Shown here piece by piece: positions 14,122-20,644 of a DNA stretch of 20,644 nucleotides; within the stretch, counting starts at the first letter, position 1, and every line of letters starts with the position of its first letter. Source of the stretch: Clostridiales bacterium (GTDB lineage: Bacteria; Bacillota; Clostridia; Christensenellales; Aristaeellaceae). Location: positions 1-20,644 of the forward strand of contig DXVG01000005.1 in NCBI GenBank assembly GCA_019409045.1. Direction: 5' to 3'. The position numbers and the translations under genes are program-made. The notes beneath the pieces are model-generated. The model saw nothing but the letters and a program-made list of their open reading frames with translations, did no database searches and was not told the origin of the DNA.

Positions 14122-15144
14122 GTGCGCAGTCTCCGCTGGTTCGCGGCGCTTGTGGCGCTGTGCGCGCTGTCCATGGGGGCGGCGCTGGGCGAGGAGGTCG
14201 CCACGCGCGACTTTTTCGCAATGGACACCTACATGACCTTCGCCGCCTATGGCGACGCGGCGGGGTCCGCGCTCGCCGAGGCCGAGGCGCGCGTTCTCGC
14301 GCTGGAGGCGGCGTGGTCGGTCACCGACCCGGACAGCCGCATCTACGCGCTCAACCACGCGCAGGGCCGGAGCGTGGACGTGGACGCGGACACGCTGGCC
14401 ATCCTGCGCTTCTGTCTGGAGATGGCCGAGCGCACAGGCGGCCTGCTCGACCCCACCATCTACCCCGTGCTCGCCGCGTGGGGCTTTACCACCGGCGAAT
14501 ACCGCGTGCCCGCGCAGGCCGAGATCGACGCGCTGCTTGGGTACGTCGGCTACGCGCAGCTCGAGCTGTCCGAGACCTCGGCGCGGCTCCCCGCGGGCGC
14601 GCAGCTCGACCTGGGCGCGGTGGGCAAGGGCTGGGCCGGGGACGAGGCCGCGGAGGTCCTGCGCGACCGCGGCGTGACCAGCGCGCTTCTGAGCTTGGGC
14701 GGCAACGTGCAGGCCGTGGGCGCGAAGCCGGACGGCTCCCCGTGGCGCGTGGGCGTGCTCCTGCCCGGCGAGGCGACGCACTTCTGCGTGCTCGAGATAC
14801 GCGACTGCGCGGTGGTCACCTCGGGCAACGACCAGCGCTACTTCACAGGCGAGGACGGCACGGTCTACGGCCACATACTCGACCCGCGCACGGGCTATCC
14901 CGCGCGCAGCGGGCTGGCCTGCGCCACGGTGGTGGGCGCGGAGGGAGAGCTGTGCGACGCGCTGTCCACGGCGCTGTTCATCATGGGCGCGGAGGCGGCC
15001 GCCGGGCACTGGCGCGCGCACGGCGATTTTGAGATGGTGCTGCTCAGCGAGGCGGGGGAGGTGTACGTCACCGAAGGGCTGGAGTCCGCCTTCTCCCTCG
15101 CGCCGGGCTGCGAGCAGATGCCCGTGACGGTGATCCGGCGATGA
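14122..15144 (+). CDS. apbE: FAD:protein FMN transferase (ApbE family)
   Basis: A 340-residue exported enzyme that uses FAD to attach FMN to a Ser/Thr of extracytoplasmic redox proteins. It has a signal peptide at about 1-23 with no clear lipobox, so it is probably membrane-anchored or released. Family motifs are the MDTYMTF start (34-40), SRIYALN (72-78), GGLLDPTIYPVLAAWGF (106-122), DLGAVGKGWAGD (163-174), SLGGN (191-195), VVTSGNDQRYF (231-241) and the metal/FAD motif GHILDPRTGYP (250-260). GTG is chosen because GGGAGG (14107-14112) lies 9 bases upstream and the signal peptide starts there. Its stop overlaps the next gene (ATGA). No acceptor protein with a flavinylation motif is visible in this window. 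Confidence 0.94.
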   Translation: MRSLRWFAALVALCALSMGAALGEEVATRDFFAMDTYMTFAAYGDAAGSALAEAEARVLALEAAWSVTDPDSRIYALNHAQGRSVDVDADTLAILRFCLEMAERTGGLLDPTIYPVLAAWGFTTGEYRVPAQAEIDALLGYVGYAQLELSETSARLPAGAQLDLGAVGKGWAGDEAAEVLRDRGVTSALLSLGGNVQAVGAKPDGSPWRVGVLLPGEATHFCVLEIRDCAVVTSGNDQRYFTGEDGTVYGHILDPRTGYPARSGLACATVVGAEGELCDALSTALFIMGAEAAAGHWRAHGDFEMVLLSEAGEVYVTEGLESAFSLAPGCEQMPVTVIRR

Positions 15145-15521
15145 GGCCGTTTCGCGCGGGGCCGTGGATCGCGCTGTGCGCGTTCGTGTTCGTCGCCTCG
15201 CTCGCCGTCTGCCTGTGGCTGTCCGCGGGCGAGACGGGCGAGCAGGTGGAGATACTGCTCGACGGCCGGCTCGTCCGCCGCGTGCGCCTTTCGCAGGACG
15301 ATGTGATCCTGGTCGAGGGCGAGGACGGCTACAACCGCGTGGTCGTCTCCGGCGGTCAGGTGTATGTCGAGGCGGCGGACTGCCCGGACCAGACCTGCGT
15401 GCGCATGGGGCCGCTGCGCTCGCGCGCGCTGCCCATCGTGTGCCTGCCGCACGGCCTGGTCGTGCGCTTTGCGCAGGACGCGGCCGCGCCCTCGGACGAT
15501 CTGGACGCGCTGACCTACTGA
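15141..15521 (+). CDS. NusG-domain-II-like exported/membrane-anchored protein
   Basis: A 126-residue protein with one N-terminal membrane helix (about 8-28) and an outside domain of the NusG_II type. It carries DCPDQTCVRMG (80-90, with C81 and C86) and ICLPHGLVVRF-like residues (100-110, C101), the usual conserved cysteines of the family. It is unrelated in role to transcription factor NusG. It overlaps apbE by 4 bp and precedes a Gx-family membrane protein. As I recall, NusG_II and Gx proteins also occur with ApbE in flavin-based electron transfer loci (EetA/EetB-like); that link is inference here. Confidence 0.88.
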   Translation: MRPFRAGPWIALCAFVFVASLAVCLWLSAGETGEQVEILLDGRLVRRVRLSQDDVILVEGEDGYNRVVVSGGQVYVEAADCPDQTCVRMGPLRSRALPIVCLPHGLVVRFAQDAAAPSDDLDALTY

Positions 15522-15551
15522 ACGCGCCGCACCGGCGGAAAGGAGGGCGCG

Positions 15552-16049
15552 ATGAACGCGCGCAAACTCACGCATCTCTCGCTTCTGACGTGCGTGGCGC
15601 TGATACTGTTCGCGGTGGAGGCGCGCCTTCCCGACCCCGTCCCGATCCCCGGGGTCAAGCTGGGGCTTGCCAACATCGTCACCGTCTACGCGGTCTACCG
15701 CTTCCGCGCGGGCGAGGCGGCCATGGTGCTGCTGGCGCGCATACTGCTGGGCGGCATCTTCGCGGGCCGCGCCATCGCGCTTGTGTACAGCCTCGCGGGC
15801 GGCGCCGCGTGCCTGTGCGGCATGCTCGCGCTCCGGCGCGCGATCCCGGAGCGGTTTTTGTGGATCAGCAGCGTGCTGGGCGCGGCGCTGCACAACCTGG
15901 GCCAGATGGCCGCCGCGGTTGCGATCACCGCGACGCCCGCGGTGCTGGTCTACCTGCCCTTCCTGCTCGCCTCCGGCTGCGTGGCGGGCGCGTTCACCGG
16001 CGCGTGCGCGTGCATGGCGATGCGGCTGGGCAAAAAGTGGAACCTGTAA
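15552..16049 (+). CDS. Gx transporter family / heptaprenyl diphosphate synthase component I-like membrane protein
   Basis: A 165-residue hydrophobic protein with about five membrane helices. The diagnostic stretch is PDPVPIPGVKLGLANIVTVY (31-50), found in proteins annotated either as Gx transporter or as HepS component I. Such proteins resemble ECF-type substrate-binding components, and no prenyltransferase aspartate motif is visible, so an enzyme role is unlikely. The SD AAAGGAGG precedes ATG by about 6 bases. It is the third gene of the apbE cassette, 30 bp after the NusG_II gene. In EET-type loci the equivalent protein acts with the NusG_II partner, though its substrate is not settled. Confidence 0.88.
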   Translation: MNARKLTHLSLLTCVALILFAVEARLPDPVPIPGVKLGLANIVTVYAVYRFRAGEAAMVLLARILLGGIFAGRAIALVYSLAGGAACLCGMLALRRAIPERFLWISSVLGAALHNLGQMAAAVAITATPAVLVYLPFLLASGCVAGAFTGACACMAMRLGKKWNL

Positions 16050-16057
16050 ACTGCAAA

Positions 16058-16087
16058 GCGGGCGGAGGGACACGTCCCTCCGCCCGC
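16058..16087 (-). terminator. Strong hairpin between convergent operons, probable terminator
   Basis: GCGGGCGGAGGGAC (16058-16071) and GTCCCTCCGCCCGC (16074-16087) are perfectly complementary over 14 bp; the real loop is likely ACACGT with a 12-bp stem. On the minus strand it is followed by TTTGCAGTTTAC, a broken U tract, so it best serves the ABC exporter operon. On the plus strand there is no T run. Confidence 0.65.
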
Positions 16088-16102
16088 CGCCGATCGTGCG
16101 TT

Positions 16103-16888
16103 TCACCTTATATCCTTCCCCGTGTATCTCACACAGGCGATCATGACTGCGCCAACGCCCATGACTGCGCCAACGGCGATCATTCCGCCGTCCAATCCGC
16201 CATGGAACACGATGTCGGCGCCCTCACAATACCCGAACGGGGTCATGTACTTCAAAAACGCGGCGACGTCGGCAATGTTCGCGATCAGGTTCAGAAAATA
16301 CATCATTGCGGCGATGCCGAGCCCTGCGCCCGCGCCGCCTTTGCGAAGGAACGCCGAAACGCCAAAGCATATCCCCGCCAGCTCCATCTGAAGCAGGTAG
16401 TAGGCCAGATGCAACAGATGAAGCTCCTTCCATGGAATCGCCTCGCCAATGGCGGCGATGGAACCGACGGAAACGGCATAGACGATGACGTTCATCGCCG
16501 TGATCTGGATCAGCACGGCGAGCAGCTTTTCCGCAAGGAGCCTTTTGCGGCCGACGGGATGCGTCAACAGAAAATCCGCGGTCCCGTCCCTTTCCTCCTT
16601 GCTGAGGATCCCCGCCGCGCAAAGAGAAGCATAAAACGCACCGCCGAGGCCCAGAATGTTGCCGCACTCAACAGCGTAAAACCCCACGAGCGTTCCAAAG
16701 TCCAGGCGATCCATGCCGAACGCCTCGGAAAAGGAGCCCATGGAGGCAAATACGGCGCTGATGCCGTCCATCTGCCCCTTCATTTCCGGGAACAGAAAGA
16801 TGCAGACGGCAAAGAGAGACCCAATCGAAGATGTCCATATCCAAAACGAGCTTTTCCCCTGCCGCAGTTCATGTTTTACAAGCGTCAT
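16103..16888 (-). CDS. ABC-2 type transporter permease
   Basis: A 261-residue membrane protein with about six hydrophobic segments (roughly 17-34, 66-92, 119-146, 155-178, 185-208 and 230-252). It has the ABC-2 permease hallmark of a short conserved loop after the second helix, SKEERDGTADFLLTHPVGRKRLLAEKL (95-121). It should pair with the ATPase encoded just upstream, with which it overlaps by 4 bp (ATGA). It probably exports a drug, peptide or lipid under control of the tetR gene that heads the operon. The substrate cannot be read from sequence. Base composition is lower in GC than in the flanking genes. Confidence 0.9.
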   Translation of the reverse strand: MTLVKHELRQGKSSFWIWTSSIGSLFAVCIFLFPEMKGQMDGISAVFASMGSFSEAFGMDRLDFGTLVGFYAVECGNILGLGGAFYASLCAAGILSKEERDGTADFLLTHPVGRKRLLAEKLLAVLIQITAMNVIVYAVSVGSIAAIGEAIPWKELHLLHLAYYLLQMELAGICFGVSAFLRKGGAGAGLGIAAMMYFLNLIANIADVAAFLKYMTPFGYCEGADIVFHGGLDGGMIAVGAVMGVGAVMIACVRYTGKDIR

Positions 16889-17766
16889 ACCGCATTGCCG
16901 TCCTTTTCATAATAATGCAGGAACACCTCTTCAAGCTCCGGCTCCGTGATGGTAAGGTCATCCACCCGTCCGGCCGCCAGCGTGCGCAGCAGGGGCTCCA
17001 TCTCGCCGCTGTAAAGGAAGCGGACCGCGCTTGCGGAGACCTTCATGTCCCGAACGCCGTCCAGATGCTCCAGATTGACGGCGCCGTGGACGGCAACGCG
17101 CTTTGTACTCGCCTTTGAGAGGGTGTCCACGCTGTTGCACGCGATGATTCTGCCGTCGCGGATGATCGCCGCGCGGGTGCAGTTGCGCTGGACTTCCGAG
17201 AGGACATGGCTGGAGAGGAGAATGGTCGCGCCCTCCCTGTTCCTCTCCCGCAACAGATCAAAAAACTCCTTCTGCATCAGCGGGTCCAACCCGCTGGTCG
17301 CCTCATCCAGCATCAGAAGTTTCGGCCTGTGCTGCAGGGCGCAGACGATGGCGACCTTCTTTCGGTTGCCGAAGGACAGCTCATCCACCTTTCGGGAGGG
17401 GTCAAGCTGCAAACGCTCGCAGAGCGATTTCGCCTCGGCGCGGCAATCCCGCTTTCGCAAATCGGCGGATAGCTTCAATACGTCCCGCACACTCATTCCA
17501 TGGTAAAACAGCGCCTCCGAGGGAAGATAGCCGACGTCCTGCAAGATCGCTTCCCGCTCCCTGGACACATCCCTCCCCAATATCGTTGCGCTGCCGGAGG
17601 TGGGGGAGATCAGCCCGAGCAGCGTCCGAAGGGTCGTGGATTTTCCAGCGCCGTTTGGCCCGATGAAGCCAAAGAACTCGCCCTGGAACACCGTCAGGTC
17701 GAGGTCAAGAATTCCCCTTGCCCTGCCGTAGTACTTCGTGAGCTTTGTCGCCTGGATGATCTGCAT
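16885..17766 (-). CDS. ABC transporter ATP-binding protein (exporter type)
   Basis: A 293-residue ATPase with Walker A GPNGAGKST (36-44), Q-loop near Q76, Walker B LLMLDEATSGLD (150-161) and switch H187. The signature is LSFGNRKKVAI (130-140), with FGN in place of the usual GGQ, a variant seen in DrrA/YxlF-like exporters. A C-terminal extension (about 215-290) follows the nucleotide-binding domain, as in ATPases that serve ABC-2 permeases. Its SD GGAGGG lies in the last codons of tetR, six bases before which translation of this gene begins, so the three genes are tightly coupled. The likely role is export of a toxic compound sensed by the TetR protein. Confidence 0.93.
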   Translation of the reverse strand: MQIIQATKLTKYYGRARGILDLDLTVFQGEFFGFIGPNGAGKSTTLRTLLGLISPTSGSATILGRDVSREREAILQDVGYLPSEALFYHGMSVRDVLKLSADLRKRDCRAEAKSLCERLQLDPSRKVDELSFGNRKKVAIVCALQHRPKLLMLDEATSGLDPLMQKEFFDLLRERNREGATILLSSHVLSEVQRNCTRAAIIRDGRIIACNSVDTLSKASTKRVAVHGAVNLEHLDGVRDMKVSASAVRFLYSGEMEPLLRTLAAGRVDDLTITEPELEEVFLHYYEKDGNAV

Positions 17767-17772
17767 GCCCTG

Positions 17773-18384
17773 TCATTCCCTCCGAAGATAGATGCTCTTC
17801 CAGAAATTCATCAGCTTTGAAAAGTCCCTTTCTATCTGGTCCACGTCCACACTTCCCCGCTGAACCATCTCCCAGAGATAGCCCTCCGATGCCCAGTACA
17901 TTTCACGGTACATCATCGAAATATCCAGTCCGGGGACAAACTGCTCCGGGTCCATATTCAGCAGTGTCCTATCCGCCTTCAGATGAAAGTACTTGCGGTA
18001 GCTCTTCTGAACGGTGGGGGAAATGTCCGCGTCCTTTTCGTAAAAAGCCCTGATGGCGAAGTTTGCCATGTGGGGATAGAGGCGCATGATTTCCATTTTC
18101 GCCCGCATCCCCCTTTCCATGCTCTCAAACAGGTCCTTCTGTCCGTAGCAGCCGTAGTTTGTCAGATACTCGATGGTCGTCTCCGCGCATTTGTCCCACA
18201 GGAACATGTACAGCTCCTTTTTGTTGTGAAAGTAATGAAAGAGCAGGGACTTGCTGATACCGGCAGCGTCCGCGATCTCGCTCATGGGGCTGTTTTTATA
18301 GGAGTTTTGGGAAAACACACGATAGCCTGCGTTTATGATGGCCTGCTGCTTTTCCGCGGGCAGTGAAAAGAACCTCTCGTTCAT
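17773..18384 (-). CDS. TetR/AcrR-family transcriptional regulator
   Basis: A 203-residue regulator. The N-terminal helix-turn-helix covers about 10-58, with AIINAGYRVFSQNSYKNSPM, the turn IADAAGISKSLLFHYF and the recognition helix ending YFHNKKELY. The remainder is a helical ligand-binding domain rich in aromatic residues. The SD GGAGGT (18391-18396) precedes ATG by 6 bases; the much longer frame upstream is a shadow. It is first in an operon with an ABC exporter. An operator-like palindrome overlaps its promoter, so it probably represses its own operon until an exported compound binds. Low GC relative to neighbours (18181-18240 is 26/60 G+C) supports acquisition by transfer. Confidence 0.93.
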   Translation of the reverse strand: MNERFFSLPAEKQQAIINAGYRVFSQNSYKNSPMSEIADAAGISKSLLFHYFHNKKELYMFLWDKCAETTIEYLTNYGCYGQKDLFESMERGMRAKMEIMRLYPHMANFAIRAFYEKDADISPTVQKSYRKYFHLKADRTLLNMDPEQFVPGLDISMMYREMYWASEGYLWEMVQRGSVDVDQIERDFSKLMNFWKSIYLRRE

Positions 18385-18397
18385 GGCGCAACCTCCG

Positions 18398-18447
18398 TTG
18401 ACCAAATCGGTCAATACCATTTTAATCCCATTGACCGATCTTGAGAA
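18398..18447 (-). promoter_or_regulatory. TetR operator and promoter region
   Basis: TTGACC-AAATC-GGTCAA (18398-18414) is a perfect inverted repeat. ATCGGTCAA (18406-18414) is repeated inverted as TTGACCGAT (18431-18439). Between those arms lies a minus-strand -10, TAAAAT (18419-18424), with a weak -35 (TTCTCA, 18442-18447). The palindrome also touches the tetR ribosome site. Binding would block initiation, as expected for autorepression. Confidence 0.65.
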
Positions 18448-18500
18448 GACGCCTGCAAAAATTCTGCCGGGCATGTCCTCCCCTGATTTCGCAGAAAAAA

Positions 18501-18540
18501 GGGGCGCCGGGGAGAGGAACCTTCCCCTTCCCGGCGTCCC
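18501..18540. terminator. Bidirectional rho-independent terminator
   Basis: The two 19-base arms (18501-18519 and 18522-18540) pair with one mismatch and two wobbles. AAAAAA (18495-18500) on the left gives a T run for minus-strand transcripts of leuA and the AEC gene, and TTTTT (18541-18545) on the right gives one for plus-strand transcripts. It also shields the tetR operon from readthrough. Confidence 0.9.
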
Positions 18541-18581
18541 TTTTTCAACGCCGCTCCCGGAGCCTCCACATCCGGGAGGCC

Positions 18582-19511
18582 CTACAGCACGCCCTCGATC
18601 AGCAGCATGTACAGCGGGATCGCCACCAGCGACAGAAGCGTCGTCAGCGCCGTGCCGCCCACGGCGTATTCCTCGTCCGAGCCGGTCGAGGCGGCCACCA
18701 GCGCGGTCTGCGTCATCACCGGCATGCCCGCCTGCACAAGCATCGCGTCGCGCATCAGCCCCTCGATGCCAAACAACAGCGCGCACAAAAGCCACATGCC
18801 GGGGCAGACGACGAACCGCCCGATCGTGGCGGCGAGATAGCCCCGCTCCCAGCGGAACGTGCGCATGCGCACCATGCGCGCCATCACCGCGCCGGTGAAC
18901 AGAAGCGAGAGCGGCGTGACCAGATTGCCCAGATACCCGCAGGCGTCCATGAGAAAGTCCGGCGGCGAAAAGCGCAGCAGCACCAGCCCGGCGCAGATCA
19001 GGAACACCACGAGCGGCATCGGCGGAAGCTGCCGCCTGCCCCCGCCGTTGGCCGCGCCGCCCCACCGGCGCATCAAGGGGTAGCCCAGCCCCCAGAACAG
19101 GGACGTGTTGGCGATGTAGTACAGAAGCGTATAGGGGAGCACGTCGTCCCCAAACAGCGCCTTGGACACGGGCACGCCGATGAACACGCTGTTGGAGAAG
19201 GAGAGCATCACCACAAACACGCCCATGCGCCTTCCGGGCAGGCGCAAAAGCCTTCCCAGCGCCAGCGCGGGCGCCATCGTAAGCAGTATGGACAAAAGCG
19301 CCGCCGCCAGCGCGGGCGCGCTCTCCAGCAGCGATTCGCGCGTGTACTGCCCCAGCAGGTTGTTTGCGATCATGCACGGCAGCGCCACGCGGACCACCAG
19401 CGTCGAAAGCAGCGGCAGGTGCTCGTCGCGCAAAATGCCCGCGGCGTAGATCGCCGCGCCCACGCCCGCCATGAGCAGTATGCACGCCACGGCGGAGAAT
19501 GCGTTCTGCAT
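18582..19511 (-). CDS. AEC (auxin efflux carrier) family transporter
   Basis: A 309-residue integral membrane protein with about ten hydrophobic helices in two five-helix halves, as in the AEC family. Conserved points are RVALPCMIANNLL (41-53) and SFSNSVFIGVPV (104-115) in the first half, and QAGMPVMTQTALVA (260-273) in the second. Members move organic acids such as malate or other anions. ATG is chosen with SD GGAGG ten bases upstream; a GTG at 19520, overlapping the leuA stop (GTGA), would add three residues and is nearly as likely. Coupling with leuA suggests transport of a leucine-pathway acid, which is inference only. The bidirectional terminator follows about 40 bp downstream. Confidence 0.9.
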   Translation of the reverse strand: MQNAFSAVACILLMAGVGAAIYAAGILRDEHLPLLSTLVVRVALPCMIANNLLGQYTRESLLESAPALAAALLSILLTMAPALALGRLLRLPGRRMGVFVVMLSFSNSVFIGVPVSKALFGDDVLPYTLLYYIANTSLFWGLGYPLMRRWGGAANGGGRRQLPPMPLVVFLICAGLVLLRFSPPDFLMDACGYLGNLVTPLSLLFTGAVMARMVRMRTFRWERGYLAATIGRFVVCPGMWLLCALLFGIEGLMRDAMLVQAGMPVMTQTALVAASTGSDEEYAVGGTALTTLLSLVAIPLYMLLIEGVL

Positions 19512-19516
19512 CGCGC

Positions 19517-20644
19517 TCACGCCTCCGCCTCCCCGCCCAGCATCAGCGCGCGGTTGACCGCGGCCAGCACGCCCCGGATGGAGGCGATGGACACGTTGGA
19601 GTGTATGCCCACGCCGAACACATGCCGCCCCTCGTGCTCGAGCTCTATGTAGGCGCACGCCTTCGCGTCCGAGCCGGAGGATATGGCGTGCTCGTGATAG
19701 CTGACGAAGCGGAAGCCCTCGATGTGCGCCTCGCGCATGGCAGAGAAGAACGCGTCGATGGGGCCGTTGCCCTCGCCGGTGAGCGCGTGCTCCTCGTCGT
19801 GATAGCGGATCACGCCGGTGAACTTGACCTGCGAATGCCCCTCGCCGCCGATCTCGGTGATGGTGTGGCGAATGAGCGAGTAGGGCCGGTTGACGGACAC
19901 GAATTCCCGCAGAAACAGGTGCAGAAGCCGCTCCGGCGGAAGCTCCGCGCCGTCGCTCACGGCCTCCTTCTTCACCAGCGCGCCCAGCTCCGGGTGCATG
20001 GCCTTGGGCAGGTTGTAGCCAAAGCGCGTCTGCAATACATAGGCCGCGCCGCCCTTGCCGCTCTGGGAGTTGATGCGTATGATCGGCTCGTAGCTGCGCC
20101 CGATGTCCTTGGGGTCGATGATCAGGTAGGGCACCTGCCAGGGCTGGTTCGGGTGCTCCGCGCGATAGGCGAAGCCCTTGCGTATCGCGTCCTGATGCGA
20201 GCCGGAAAACGCCGTGAACACCAGGTCACCCGCGTAGGGCGAGCGGTCCGGCACATGCATGCGCGTGCAGCGCTCGTACACCTGCCGTATGCGCATCAGG
20301 TGCTTGAAGTTCAGCCCCGGGCGGACGCCCAGCGCCGCCATGTTCAGCCCCAGGGTCACCAGGTCCACGTTGCCGGTGCGCTCGCCGTTGCCGAACAGCG
20401 TGCCTTCCACGCGCTCGGCCCCGGCCAGCAGCGCCAGTTCCGCTTCGGCGATGCCCGTGCCGCGGTCGTTGTGCGGATGCACGGAGAGTATGACGCTTTC
20501 CCGCTCCGGCAGAAAGCGATGCACATACTCGATGCGGTCGGCGAACTCGTTGGGCGTGGTTTTCTGCACCGTGGAGGGCAGGTTGAGAATGAGCTTTTTT
20601 TCCGGCGTGGCCCCGAAATGCTCCACCACGGAGGTGAGCACCAC
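19517..20644 (-). CDS. leuA: 2-isopropylmalate synthase, partial (N-terminus outside window)
   Basis: The C-terminal 375 residues of the enzyme that condenses 2-ketoisovalerate with acetyl-CoA, the first step of leucine synthesis. Visible are the metal-binding HPHNDRG (about 56-62 of the visible part), VEGTLFGNGERTGNVDL, FSGSHQDAIRKGF and SYEPIIRINSQSGKGG, followed by the C-terminal LeuA regulatory domain that binds leucine. The motif spellings fit the long form found in actinobacteria and some Clostridia rather than the E. coli form. The frame stays open to the window edge, so the start is not seen. It ends overlapping a possible GTG start of the AEC gene. Confidence 0.95.
   Translation of the reverse strand: MVLTSVVEHFGATPEKKLILNLPSTVQKTTPNEFADRIEYVHRFLPERESVILSVHPHNDRGTGIAEAELALLAGAERVEGTLFGNGERTGNVDLVTLGLNMAALGVRPGLNFKHLMRIRQVYERCTRMHVPDRSPYAGDLVFTAFSGSHQDAIRKGFAYRAEHPNQPWQVPYLIIDPKDIGRSYEPIIRINSQSGKGGAAYVLQTRFGYNLPKAMHPELGALVKKEAVSDGAELPPERLLHLFLREFVSVNRPYSLIRHTITEIGGEGHSQVKFTGVIRYHDEEHALTGEGNGPIDAFFSAMREAHIEGFRFVSYHEHAISSGSDAKACAYIELEHEGRHVFGVGIHSNVSIASIRGVLAAVNRALMLGGEAEA

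Noticed and set aside
12644..14221. 525-residue minus-strand frame opposite the alcohol dehydrogenase gene
   Set aside because: Shadow frame; the plus-strand gene has a consensus promoter, ribosome site, terminator and all metal ligands.
18385..19485. Extended TetR frame of 570 residues
   Set aside because: The extra part is an arginine/alanine-rich shadow of the AEC gene and crosses a terminator and the operator.

Overview
The window looks like a chromosomal segment of a high-GC member of the Bacillota, class Clostridia. The evidence is Gram-positive-type gene content: a DacF-like carboxypeptidase, an acetyl-type MetA with MetY, a one-operon pst/pho module, an ApbE / NusG-domain-II / Gx-transporter trio, strong GGAGG ribosome sites and TTGACA-17-TATAAT-type promoters. 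The closest lineage could be a gut Clostridia group such as Christensenellales or Oscillospirales; that is a guess from general resemblance. There are no RNA genes, insertion sequences or CRISPR arrays. The many long antisense frames are by-products of the high GC content.

Layout. 1-394: two complete copies and one partial copy of a 173-bp tandem element with 16-bp terminal inverted repeats, running into a terminator-like hairpin. 425-4833 (minus): a five-gene operon, metY-metA-exported protein-SGNH hydrolase-HAD phosphatase, behind a near-consensus promoter and a possible 18-codon leader peptide. 5078-6199 (plus): a divergent dacF-like gene. 6252-12812 (plus): pstS-pstC-pstA-pstB-phoU-phoP-phoR, a complete phosphate-uptake and phosphate-sensing operon behind a candidate Pho box. 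12819-14098: an iron-type alcohol dehydrogenase with its own promoter and terminator. 14122-16049: apbE, a NusG-domain-II protein and a Gx-family membrane protein, a likely flavin/redox cassette. 16103-18384 (minus): a tetR-regulated ABC exporter that is visibly less GC-rich than its surroundings and probably acquired. 18582-20644 (minus): an AEC-family carrier translationally coupled to a partial leuA.

How the genes work together. MetA makes O-acetylhomoserine and MetY turns it into homocysteine. PstSCAB imports phosphate while PhoU, PhoR and PhoP report phosphate status and probably act back on the operon's own Pho box. TetR probably represses its own exporter operon through a palindromic operator overlapping the promoter.

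The most unusual item is PstS. Its two halves are in the reverse of the usual order (signal peptide, then the segment normally C-terminal, then the segment normally N-terminal), so it reads as a natural circular permutation. Next in interest are the palindrome-ended tandem repeats and the arginine-rich leader ORF before metY.
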